64,000 nt of DNA, taken from contig CACDDC010000003.1 in assembly GCA_902551455.1 (NCBI GenBank), positions 1-64,000 on the forward strand, in the 5' to 3' direction. The translations under genes were made by a program, and so were the position numbers. A model generated the notes under the pieces. It was given only the letters and a program-made list of their open reading frames with translations. It searched no databases and was not told where the DNA came from. Source of the DNA: an uncultured Pelagibacteraceae bacterium (lineage in GTDB: Bacteria; Pseudomonadota; Alphaproteobacteria; Pelagibacterales; Pelagibacteraceae). The first letter of the stretch is position 1. Every line of letters starts with the position of its first letter. Below, piece by piece: positions 28,814 through 37,307 of the stretch.

Positions 28814-29607
28814 TGTCTGAAAACTTAATAGAATTTAATGGAATAAGTAAATTTTTTGGAAAAGTTATTGCCCTAAAAGATGTAACTATGAAAGTTAAAA
28901 AAGGTGAAATAATGTGTCTTCTTGGAGATAATGGAGCCGGAAAGTCTACCTTAATAAAAACTTTATCAGGAGTTCATAAACCTGATGAAGGTGAAATAAT
29001 TATAGAAGGGAAAAAAAAGATATTTGACTCACCTAAAGATGCATTGGATATGGGTATAGCTACAGTTTATCAAGATTTAGCTTTGGTATCATTAATGAGT
29101 GTTACAAGGAATTTTTTTATGGGAAGAGAGCCTCAAAAAGGAATACCTTTTTTCAAAACTTTTGATATTGAAAAAGCAAATAATATTGCAGCGGAAAGAA
29201 TGGGTCAAATTGGTATTGATATAAGAGATCCTTCTCAAGCAGTAGGCACAATGTCAGGAGGTGAAAGACAATGCCTTGCTATATCAAGAGCAATATATTT
29301 TGGTGCTAAAGTTTTAATATTAGATGAACCAACATCAGCATTGGGAGTTCATCAAGCATCAGTTGTTTTAAAATATATTGTTAAAGCAGCTTCTCAAGGC
29401 CTTGCTGTAATTTTAATAACTCATAACGTTCATCATGCTTTTCCTGTTGGAAATAGTTTTACAGTATTAAATAGAGGAAAAAGTTTGGGAACATATGCAA
29501 AAAAAGATTTAACAAGAGAAAAACTTTTAAGTATGATGGCTGGTGGAGAAGAATTAGATAAACTTGAAGTTGAATTAAAAGAAATGGATAGAATTTCTAA
29601 GAATTAA
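28813..29607 (+). CDS. Sugar ABC transporter ATP-binding protein (single domain, FrcA-like)
   Basis: [39 protein letters not shown]. Confidence 0.9.
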   Translation: MSENLIEFNGISKFFGKVIALKDVTMKVKKGEIMCLLGDNGAGKSTLIKTLSGVHKPDEGEIIIEGKKKIFDSPKDALDMGIATVYQDLALVSLMSVTRNFFMGREPQKGIPFFKTFDIEKANNIAAERMGQIGIDIRDPSQAVGTMSGGERQCLAISRAIYFGAKVLILDEPTSALGVHQASVVLKYIVKAASQGLAVILITHNVHHAFPVGNSFTVLNRGKSLGTYAKKDLTREKLLSMMAGGEELDKLEVELKEMDRISKN

Positions 29608-29698
29608 TTTAACAAAAAATTCATATCTGAAATAATTAAAAAACATATCTAATAATTGTTTAATTTGTTATAATTAAATTATTAAAATAGGAGGTCAC

Positions 29699-30022
29699 AT
29701 GGCAAAATATTATGTTATGGGAAATTATACAGCGCAAGCTTTTAAAGGGTTTTTAAAAGATCCCAAACAAGACAGAGCTGCTGCAGCTACAGCATTATCT
29801 CAAGCTGTTGGAGGTAAAATGGAATCATTTTCTATTACTAGAGGTTCATATGATTTTGTTGGAGTGGTAAGTGGTACAAGTTTTGAAGGAGCTGCTGCAG
29901 TAAAATTAGCAGTAGAAGCTTCTGGAGCAATCACTAATTTTACTATTCTTGAAGAAATGGACATGGGCAAAACTGCCGAAATGGCAGCCAAAGCACTAGG
30001 TGTTTACAAGCCAGCTGGCTAA
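29699..30022 (+). CDS. GYD domain protein
   Basis: ITRGSYDFVGVVSG; GYD-like pattern; strong SD AGGAGG. Confidence 0.75.
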   Translation: MAKYYVMGNYTAQAFKGFLKDPKQDRAAAATALSQAVGGKMESFSITRGSYDFVGVVSGTSFEGAAAVKLAVEASGAITNFTILEEMDMGKTAEMAAKALGVYKPAG

Positions 30023-30031
30023 GTAATTAAA

Positions 30032-30066
30032 ATTTAACTTCTAGTTTTAAAGGCTAGAAGTTAAAT
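30032..30066. terminator. Bidirectional hairpin between convergent genes
   Basis: ATTTAACTTCTAG ... CTAGAAGTTAAAT 13-bp arms. Confidence 0.7.
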
Positions 30067-30897
30067 AGACTCATATAAAGTAGGAAACATTTTTCCGCCT
30101 AAAGGATCACCGTTCTTGTATCCCGCATCTTGCATAGCTTTTCTATAATTATAACTCGTCCAATCTCCAACATAACTAATTTTAGCATCTTCTTTTGCCA
30201 CTCTTAAAGTATAACGGCTAAGTGTTTTGTTTGGTATTGTAGAGCTTAAGGTTCCATGAAGAGTTCTCATGTCAAATACAACACAATCTCCTAATTCACA
30301 ATCCCATTGCAAAAATTCATATTTATCTTTATTTCCTAAAATATCTGGTGGGAGTTCATATTTTTTTCCATCAATAATACATTCTTTACCTTCAACTTTA
30401 TGACCATCTTTAAACAAAACTCTTAAAAAAAGTTTATTCCATAAATGTGAACCTTTTACCCAAACAACTCCTTCATTTTTTCCTGTAACTTGCAATGGCA
30501 ACCAAAGAACACACATTGTTCCATCCATATCAAAATAACTAACATCATGATGAAAAGGTGTTGAGGATTTTGATCCACCTTCTCTCAAAAACCAGTTGTC
30601 CATTACTAAATTTATTTTTTTTGCTGACATTAATTCAGAAGCAATTTTTGGATAAGGTGAGTTAAATACAAAGTCATTAAATTCTGGAACTAAATCCCAC
30701 GTCCAATAATCTTCTAAATAAGCAGGTACTCCTTTTTCCATGGTATGAGATTTAAACCTAGGACTAGGATTTTTTATATCTCTCTCTATTCCTTTTTGAA
30801 GCTTATTAATCCAACTTTTATCAAATTTACCTTTTAAATATATTGCTCCGTCCTTTTTAAAATTATTGATTTCAGTTTCGGTTAAAATTTTACTCAT
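30061..30897 (-). CDS. Phytanoyl-CoA dioxygenase (PhyH) family Fe(II)/2OG oxygenase
   Basis: FHHDVSYFDMDG (HxD), RTLHGT distal His, SRYTLR. Confidence 0.85.
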   Translation of the reverse strand: MSKILTETEINNFKKDGAIYLKGKFDKSWINKLQKGIERDIKNPSPRFKSHTMEKGVPAYLEDYWTWDLVPEFNDFVFNSPYPKIASELMSAKKINLVMDNWFLREGGSKSSTPFHHDVSYFDMDGTMCVLWLPLQVTGKNEGVVWVKGSHLWNKLFLRVLFKDGHKVEGKECIIDGKKYELPPDILGNKDKYEFLQWDCELGDCVVFDMRTLHGTLSSTIPNKTLSRYTLRVAKEDAKISYVGDWTSYNYRKAMQDAGYKNGDPLGGKMFPTLYESI

Positions 30898-31220
30898 TTA
30901 CCTGCAGAATTTGCTACATAGAAAGATACAATATCTATTTCCTCTTTTGTTAAAATTCCTTCTTCACCATAAGCTGGCATAACACCAAGTCCCCAAGTGA
31001 CCATCTCAACTATATATTCTTTAGTTACACTAACAGTATCTAAGTTGGGGCCAATATTTCCTTCTGCACCTGCTGCTTTGAGAATATGACATCCAGCACA
31101 ACCGGCAGTCTCATTAAATATTTCAAGTCCTTTTTTCATTTTTTCTTCATCTGAAAAAGCAACTTGAAAGTTTAATATGAATACAACTATAGTGAATAAT
31201 AAAAATTTTAAAATTTTCAT
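30894..31220 (-). CDS. sorB: Mono-heme cytochrome c, probable SorB-like electron acceptor
   Basis: Signal peptide; CAGCH heme motif; VMPAYG axial Met region; adjacent to sorA. Confidence 0.75.
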   Translation of the reverse strand: MKILKFLLFTIVVFILNFQVAFSDEEKMKKGLEIFNETAGCAGCHILKAAGAEGNIGPNLDTVSVTKEYIVEMVTWGLGVMPAYGEEGILTKEEIDIVSFYVANSAGK

Positions 31221-31247
31221 TAATGAATTTTAAAACTTTTTTAAATA

Positions 31248-32465
31248 TTATACCACTTTAATATTAACGCTATGATCTTTCCAACCGTTATGGGCGTAAC
31301 CTCTTCTATTTTCCATTCTTAACTCAGGTTGTTTATCGGAACTGTTAGACGCTAAACTAGCAATATTATAAGTGCCTGAATCTAAAGTTGTCTCAAGCGC
31401 AAACTGTCTCCAAGCATATTTACCTAGGTCAGGTCCAATGAATTTAGCTCTTTTCCAACTTTTTCCTCCGTCTACAGAAACTTTTACACTTCTAACTTTT
31501 TTGGTACCACCCATAGCAACACCTACTATTTGAACTTTACCAGCTTTTACAGTTCCTGTTTCATCAGTTGGTCTAGTTATCCAAGATTTAACTGGCATTT
31601 CCCAACAAGAAGGATATTGAGATCCTTTTTTGCCAATAGGTGAAATTCTATAACTTGATTTCATGTATTTTACAGATGACTCTTTTTCAGTGAAAGCTAC
31701 TTTTCCAAGATGCTTAACATTATTAATTCCAAAGTAACCTGGAGTAACCATTCTTAAAGGGCCTCCGTGGGCATTTGGCAATGGAACACCATTCATCTCC
31801 CAAGCTAACATTGCATCTTTAAAAGCTTTCTTCGGAACTGATCTTTCAACCATTGCTTTTTTAGGATCTAATCCAGTTGGCTCATGATCAACTCCAGCCG
31901 ATGTCATATATACAGCGCTACCATTAATTCCTCCACATGCATCAACAACTGCTTTCATAGGTACACCAGTCCAAAAAACACAAGCTGCCGCTCCTGTTTT
32001 CCACTGCGAACCTCTTACTTTATGTGCAAAAAAACCTCTACCATTACCTGAGCACTGTAAGATTGTAGCCATTGTTGTATGGCCTAACTTTTTCAGCTCG
32101 GCTAATGAAAAAGTTTTTGGATTTTTGACTCCTTCAATAGAAACTTTCCACTCATTTCTGTCACCAATTTGTCCATCTGACATAGTTGGCATATTATTTC
32201 TTATATAGACATTTCTATTTGGAGTAATTAAACTTTCTCCTATAGCACTTCTATGTGTTTCAATTCCTTTATCTGAATGTACGATAAGCGCATCTCTATT
32301 TTTCCAATTTATAAATTCTGGTAAACCTTTTTCACCCTCTTTATGATTTGCGTTTGCTATAGTTATGGGAACAACTGAAGCTGTTGCTGCTAAACCAGCT
32401 AGTGTTGCAGTACCCGTTAAAAAGTTTCTTCTTCTAAGATTTAGTTTATTATTTGTTTTTTTCAT
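31248..32465 (-). CDS. sorA: Tat-exported sulfite dehydrogenase molybdopterin subunit
   Basis: RRRNFLTGTA Tat motif; LQCSGNGRGFF; HGGPLRMVTPGYFG; start revised. Confidence 0.88.
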   Translation of the reverse strand: MKKTNNKLNLRRRNFLTGTATLAGLAATASVVPITIANANHKEGEKGLPEFINWKNRDALIVHSDKGIETHRSAIGESLITPNRNVYIRNNMPTMSDGQIGDRNEWKVSIEGVKNPKTFSLAELKKLGHTTMATILQCSGNGRGFFAHKVRGSQWKTGAAACVFWTGVPMKAVVDACGGINGSAVYMTSAGVDHEPTGLDPKKAMVERSVPKKAFKDAMLAWEMNGVPLPNAHGGPLRMVTPGYFGINNVKHLGKVAFTEKESSVKYMKSSYRISPIGKKGSQYPSCWEMPVKSWITRPTDETGTVKAGKVQIVGVAMGGTKKVRSVKVSVDGGKSWKRAKFIGPDLGKYAWRQFALETTLDSGTYNIASLASNSSDKQPELRMENRRGYAHNGWKDHSVNIKVV

Positions 32466-32643
32466 TTTATCCTCCTTACCAAACATCTTTATTTTAACAA
32501 ATTATTTGTCTTTCAGTAATAAAAAAAAAAAATTAATTACAATTTTTAGCTTTACAATTTAAAGTTGTAATTTATTTATTTTTGCCTAAAAGATTAAAAA
32601 ATTTTAAATTTCTAAATTATTTTTTCTAGTATAAGTTATTGGT

Positions 32644-33633
32644 ATGCATTTAGAAGATAGTTTTGGTAGAAAATTCCCTTACATAAGAATGTCGATTACA
32701 GATGTTTGTAATTTTAAATGCGGCTATTGTTTACCAAATGGTTACCAGGTCGATAAAAGTGATAATAGAAAATTTCTACATTTGGATGAAATTAAACGTC
32801 TTGCAAAATGCTTTTCTGAATTAGGAGTTTGCAAAATTAGAATTACTGGTGGAGAGCCAACTGTAAGAAAAGATTTTTTTGAAATTATTAAAGTTTTAAA
32901 ATATGAATCTGGAATAAAAAAGGTTGTAATTACAACAAATGGCTATCACTTAGATCAAAAAGCTAAACAATTGGTAGATGCTGGTTTAAATGGAATAAAT
33001 ATAAGTATAGATAGTCTTGACCGTGAAACTTTTAGAAATGTTACTGGTCATGATAGATTACCAGAAATTTTACAGGGGATAAAAAATTTACAAAATTTAG
33101 GATTTGAAAATATTAAAATTAATGCTGTTTTATTAAATGGTATTAATTCATCAGAAAAAGATTTTGATAAATGGTCAAATTTTATTCAAAAAAATAAAGT
33201 TGATTTTAGATATATAGAATTAATGCAAACTGGTGATAATTTAGACTATTTTAAAAAGTTTCATGTTTCATCTAAAGTATTTAAAAATTATTTAAATACA
33301 CATAAGTGGATATATCAAACAATGGGAAAAGATTCTGGTCCTGCTTTAAATTATATAAACCCAGAATATAAAGGTAAGTTTGGAATAATTGCTCCTTATT
33401 CAAAAGATTTTTGTAGAACTTGTAATCGTTTAAGAATTACATCTAGAGGAGATTTAAGACTCTGTTTATTTGGAAACACTGGAATAAGTGTTAGACATTT
33501 GTTGCAAAAAGATGAACAACTTAGTGAATTAAAAGATCTAATATTAGGTCAAATGAGATTTAAAAAAGAGTCTCATTATTTAGAACTTGGAGAAACAGGT
33601 TCTACAAAAAATTTATCTAAAACTGGAGGATAA
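32644..33633 (+). CDS. moaA: GTP 3',8-cyclase MoaA
   Basis: CNFKCGYCLPNG radical SAM; CRTCNRLRIT; C-terminal GG. Confidence 0.95.
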   Translation: MHLEDSFGRKFPYIRMSITDVCNFKCGYCLPNGYQVDKSDNRKFLHLDEIKRLAKCFSELGVCKIRITGGEPTVRKDFFEIIKVLKYESGIKKVVITTNGYHLDQKAKQLVDAGLNGINISIDSLDRETFRNVTGHDRLPEILQGIKNLQNLGFENIKINAVLLNGINSSEKDFDKWSNFIQKNKVDFRYIELMQTGDNLDYFKKFHVSSKVFKNYLNTHKWIYQTMGKDSGPALNYINPEYKGKFGIIAPYSKDFCRTCNRLRITSRGDLRLCLFGNTGISVRHLLQKDEQLSELKDLILGQMRFKKESHYLELGETGSTKNLSKTGG

Positions 33634-34179
33634 TTGACTAAATTAAAAATAGTAAATCAAAAAGAATTAAAAGATTGGGCTAAAGAAATTTTTAAAAAAA
33701 ATTCATTTAATATGGTTGATGTTTCGTCAAAAAAAGAAACTTTTAGAAGAGCATTAGCTTCAGGAAAGATTTATGTTGGTAAAGAAGTTTTTAGTTTAAT
33801 AAAAAATAAAGAAATGCCTAAGGGAGATCCCATAAGTTTAGCTGAAATATCTGCAGTATTGGGAGTAAAAAAGACAAGTGAACTTATACCTTTATGCCAC
33901 CCTTTGCCAATTGATCATACGGCTACAAAAATTATAATGAATGAAGTTGATCGTTCATTAGAAGTTTTTTGTGTAGTGTCAGCTTTTGCAAAAACTGGTG
34001 TTGAAATGGAAGCAATTATGGGAGTTAATGCCGCATTAATTACTATTTATGATTTAAGTAAAATTGTTAATCCACATTTGAAAATTGATAATATAAAATT
34101 GTTAATTAAAGAAGGTGGAAAAAGTGGTGTATGGAAAAACCCAGATGGTTTACCAAAGTTTTTAGAAAATATATTTTAA
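33634..34179 (+). CDS. moaC: Cyclic pyranopterin monophosphate synthase MoaC
   Basis: MVDVSSKKETFRRA; LIPLCHPLPID; GVEMEAIMGV. Confidence 0.95.
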   Translation: MTKLKIVNQKELKDWAKEIFKKNSFNMVDVSSKKETFRRALASGKIYVGKEVFSLIKNKEMPKGDPISLAEISAVLGVKKTSELIPLCHPLPIDHTATKIIMNEVDRSLEVFCVVSAFAKTGVEMEAIMGVNAALITIYDLSKIVNPHLKIDNIKLLIKEGGKSGVWKNPDGLPKFLENIF

Positions 34180-34180
34180 T

Positions 34181-34450
34181 ATGAAAATAAAACTTGAATT
34201 ATTTGGAGCAAGTAGAGATTTAAGTAATAAAGATTATTTGGAATTCAATATTGATGAAAAAAGTTCAATCAAGGAGTTAAGAAAAAAACTAATAAATTAT
34301 GTTGATGATAAATTTAAAGGTAATTACAATTTTAAAAAAATAATTGAAACATCTACATTTTGTTCAGAAGATAATAATATTGTTTCTGATAATTATAAAA
34401 TTATAAAAGATAAAAAAATTGGAATTATTCCTCCTATTGGAGGCGGTTAA
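34181..34450 (+). CDS. moaD: Molybdopterin synthase small subunit MoaD
   Basis: ThiS/MoaD fold; IIPPIGGG C-terminus. Confidence 0.88.
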   Translation: MKIKLELFGASRDLSNKDYLEFNIDEKSSIKELRKKLINYVDDKFKGNYNFKKIIETSTFCSEDNNIVSDNYKIIKDKKIGIIPPIGGG

Positions 34451-34896
34451 TGCTTCACGCTAAAGTTATAGAAATCAAAAAAGAAAAAATTGAAATTTCA
34501 AGAGCAGAACAGTTTGTTGCTTCTTCAAAATTTGGGGCTTCAATATTTTTTACTGGAACAGTTAGAGATGTAAATGAAAATAAAAAAGTAACTGGTATAA
34601 CTTACGATAGCCACGATGATTTAGTTATTAAAAGTTTTGAAGAAATATATAAAGAAGTAGATGAAAAATTGCATATAAAAGATAAAGCTGTTTTTATTGA
34701 ACACGTTAAAGGATATGTTCGGCTTGGTGAAATAAGTATTGTTATTGCCGTAGCCTGTCCTCACAGATCTGAAGCATATGATTTGTCCAGATATATAATA
34801 GAAGAAATTAAAAAAAGATCTCCAATTTGGAAAAAAGAACATTATGAAAATGAAGAAAGCGAATGGCTTAAAGGAAACCCAATTCAGACTAATTAA
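34450..34896 (+). CDS. moaE: Molybdopterin synthase catalytic subunit MoaE
   Basis: GASIFFTGTVRDVN; HRSEAYD; PIWKKEHYE. Confidence 0.93.
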   Translation: MLHAKVIEIKKEKIEISRAEQFVASSKFGASIFFTGTVRDVNENKKVTGITYDSHDDLVIKSFEEIYKEVDEKLHIKDKAVFIEHVKGYVRLGEISIVIAVACPHRSEAYDLSRYIIEEIKKRSPIWKKEHYENEESEWLKGNPIQTN

Positions 34897-35461
34897 AATC
34901 TTTTTTTAAATCAAAATCTTTAAATATTTTACTAGATGAAACTTTAATAAAATTTGTTTTTTTTTTTAATTTTTTAACCATAAATTTAGCACCATATTCT
35001 CCCTTAATCTTTCTAAATTTACTTAAAACAGATATATCGAATCCAATAGGATTACCTACTCTATTTTTAAATCTCAAAGCATGTACAAGATGGTTTTTCT
35101 TTTTTATTGAACTGCAAATTCTATTAATATGATTTGTTTTGATAAAAGGCATATCTGACTGAACAATAATAAAACCTTTATTTTTTTTTGATATTTTATT
35201 CAATCCACATTTTATTGATGTGGAAATTCCTTTTCTAAAATTTTTATTAAAAATAAAACTAATTTTTTTACTATTAATTAATATTTTCTTAACATTGTTT
35301 TTTTCATGACCTAAGACTACGTATATATTAGATACTTTGCTTTTAACTAATGAATTCAAAGAGTGATTTATTAAAGGTTTTTTTTTAAAGATTTTTGTTA
35401 GTTTGTTTTCTTTAATAAGCCTTTTTGATTGTCCTGCCGCTAAAAAGATAGCTGAAACCAT
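34889..35461 (-). CDS. MocA-like molybdenum cofactor nucleotidyltransferase
   Basis: IFLAAGQSKRL; QSDMPFI; RVGNPIGFD. Confidence 0.8.
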   Translation of the reverse strand: MVSAIFLAAGQSKRLIKENKLTKIFKKKPLINHSLNSLVKSKVSNIYVVLGHEKNNVKKILINSKKISFIFNKNFRKGISTSIKCGLNKISKKNKGFIIVQSDMPFIKTNHINRICSSIKKKNHLVHALRFKNRVGNPIGFDISVLSKFRKIKGEYGAKFMVKKLKKKTNFIKVSSSKIFKDFDLKKDFN

Positions 35462-35471
35462 AAAAGTTTTT

Positions 35472-36152
35472 TCATTTTATATAAGTCTCTGCAACAAGTT
35501 GGGCAATAATTGATAGGGCAATCTCTGGTGCAGATTTTCCTCCTAATTTTATACCAATCGGTCCATGAATTGAATTAATTTCTTTTTCACTAAAACCTGA
35601 ATCTTTTAATCTTTGGCATCTATTTTCATGAGTTTTTTTACTTCCAAGTGCACCTATAAAATAAAATTTTTTCTTTAAAGCATGTTGAAGAGCTGGATCA
35701 TCTATCTTTGGATCGTGAGTTAAAGCTATTAAAGCTGTATTTTCGTTAGTTTCAATTTCTTTAAAAGCTTCATCTGGCCATTTATTAATTATTTTCATAT
35801 CAGGAAACCTTTGTTCAGATGCAAAATAACCCCTTGGATCTATTATAGTAATTTCAAAATTCAAATTCTTTGCATAATCTACTAAGTATTGAGCGATATG
35901 CACTGCTCCAACTACAATAACTTTTATTGGCAATACGTAAGTTTCGATAAATATTTCTGAATTTTCGATAACTCCATTTTTTTTGTTTTTGAAAAATTCA
36001 TTTATTTTGTTTGAATAAGCCTCCATTTCTTTACTTAATGGTTTATTTTTTTCAAAAAGTTCACTCTCTCCAGTCGATAAATTAGTAATTATTGCAAACT
36101 CAGATTTATTTTTCTTTTTTTCAATAATAGATTTTAATGTTTGTAATTTCAT
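35472..36152 (-). CDS. XdhC/CoxI-like protein, Rossmann part
   Basis: VVGAVHIAQYLVDYAKNL; IDPRGYFASEQRFP; GALGSKKTHENR. Confidence 0.88.
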   Translation of the reverse strand: MKLQTLKSIIEKKKNKSEFAIITNLSTGESELFEKNKPLSKEMEAYSNKINEFFKNKKNGVIENSEIFIETYVLPIKVIVVGAVHIAQYLVDYAKNLNFEITIIDPRGYFASEQRFPDMKIINKWPDEAFKEIETNENTALIALTHDPKIDDPALQHALKKKFYFIGALGSKKTHENRCQRLKDSGFSEKEINSIHGPIGIKLGGKSAPEIALSIIAQLVAETYIK

Positions 36153-36481
36153 TAATTAACTTGTTCTAAGTAGACAGCAATTTCTCCACCACAAGCAAGT
36201 CCAACTTCCCAAGCACTTTCATTGGAAACTTTAAATTCTATTTTCTTGCAGGGTTTATTATCTTTGATTAAATCCATACATTCTCTAACTACTGCTGACT
36301 CAACACAGCCGCCTGAAACAGATCCAGAAAAATCTCCTTTTTCATTAACAATCATTCTACTTCCAACTTGCCTTGGAGATGATCCCCAGGTTTGAATTAC
36401 TGTTGCTAAAACTACTTTTTGACTAGCTTCTATCCAATCCAAAGCTTCTTCTAAGATTTTTTCATCAAATGAATTTTTCAT
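36152..36481 (-). CDS. XdhC/CoxI-like protein, N-terminal part
   Basis: TWGSSPRQVGSRMIV; SGSVSGGCVE; GLACGG. Confidence 0.88.
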   Translation of the reverse strand: MKNSFDEKILEEALDWIEASQKVVLATVIQTWGSSPRQVGSRMIVNEKGDFSGSVSGGCVESAVVRECMDLIKDNKPCKKIEFKVSNESAWEVGLACGGEIAVYLEQVN

Positions 36482-36511
36482 TTGATTTAAAGTTATTACT
36501 GATGTGATAAA

Positions 36512-37301
36512 TTAGCAAGCCTCAACAGCTTTTTTAGCAAAAAACTTTAATCATATTTGCTCTATAATCAGCTGATGCATGTATGTCTGAATTTAATCCC
36601 TTAGAAGATATATTAACACCATTTATTGATGATGTTGAAAAGTCTTTTGAAAGAGCGTCTGATAAATTTTTATCTAAATATGCACAAGATTTTGCTCCAG
36701 TAACTGCTACGTTGACATTATCTCCTTTGTATCTTGCAACATAAACTCCAATTACTGCATATCTTGAAGCAGGATTAGGTAGTTTTTGATAATTTGATTT
36801 AGATGGTATTTCAAATTCAATTGACTCTATTATCTCTCCACTTTTCAAAGAAGTTTCGTACATTCCTTTAAAAAAATTTTCAGCATTAATACTTCTATTG
36901 TTAGTATTTATAACAGCATTAAGAGCTAAACATGCAGAAGGATAATCGGCTGCTGGATCATTATTTGCTATTGATCCACCAATAGTGCCTCTATTTCTTA
37001 CTTGGGGGTCTCCTATTCCTTCAGCTAGTGCAGCAAGTGATGGAATAGATTTTTTTATTTCTTTTGATTTAGCAACTTCAGCATGTTGAGTGGTTGCCCC
37101 GATTTTTACAACTTTTCCAGATACTTTTATTCCTGATAATTTTTTTATTCCTTTTAAATTAATTACGTCTTTATAAGTTGCTAGACCTAATTTCATTGAA
37201 GGAATAGTAGTCATGCCTCCTGCTAGAAAAACTGATTTTGAAGAAGCTAATTTAGATGCTTCTTTTACTTCTTTTGGCGAATGATAATCAAAATTTTTCA
37301 T
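36512..37301 (-). CDS. coxM: Form-II CoxM-like FAD-binding subunit; apparent frameshift near C-terminus
   Basis: LAGGMTTIPSMK; RNRGTIGGSIANNDPAAD; last codons restored by removing one T (VFAKKAVEAC). Confidence 0.85.
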
Positions 37302-37307
37302 AATTTA

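Noticed and set aside
35472-36481. XdhC gene broken by a frameshift
   Set aside because: The two ORFs have a clean stop-start overlap and complete domain boundaries, so a natural split pair is more likely.
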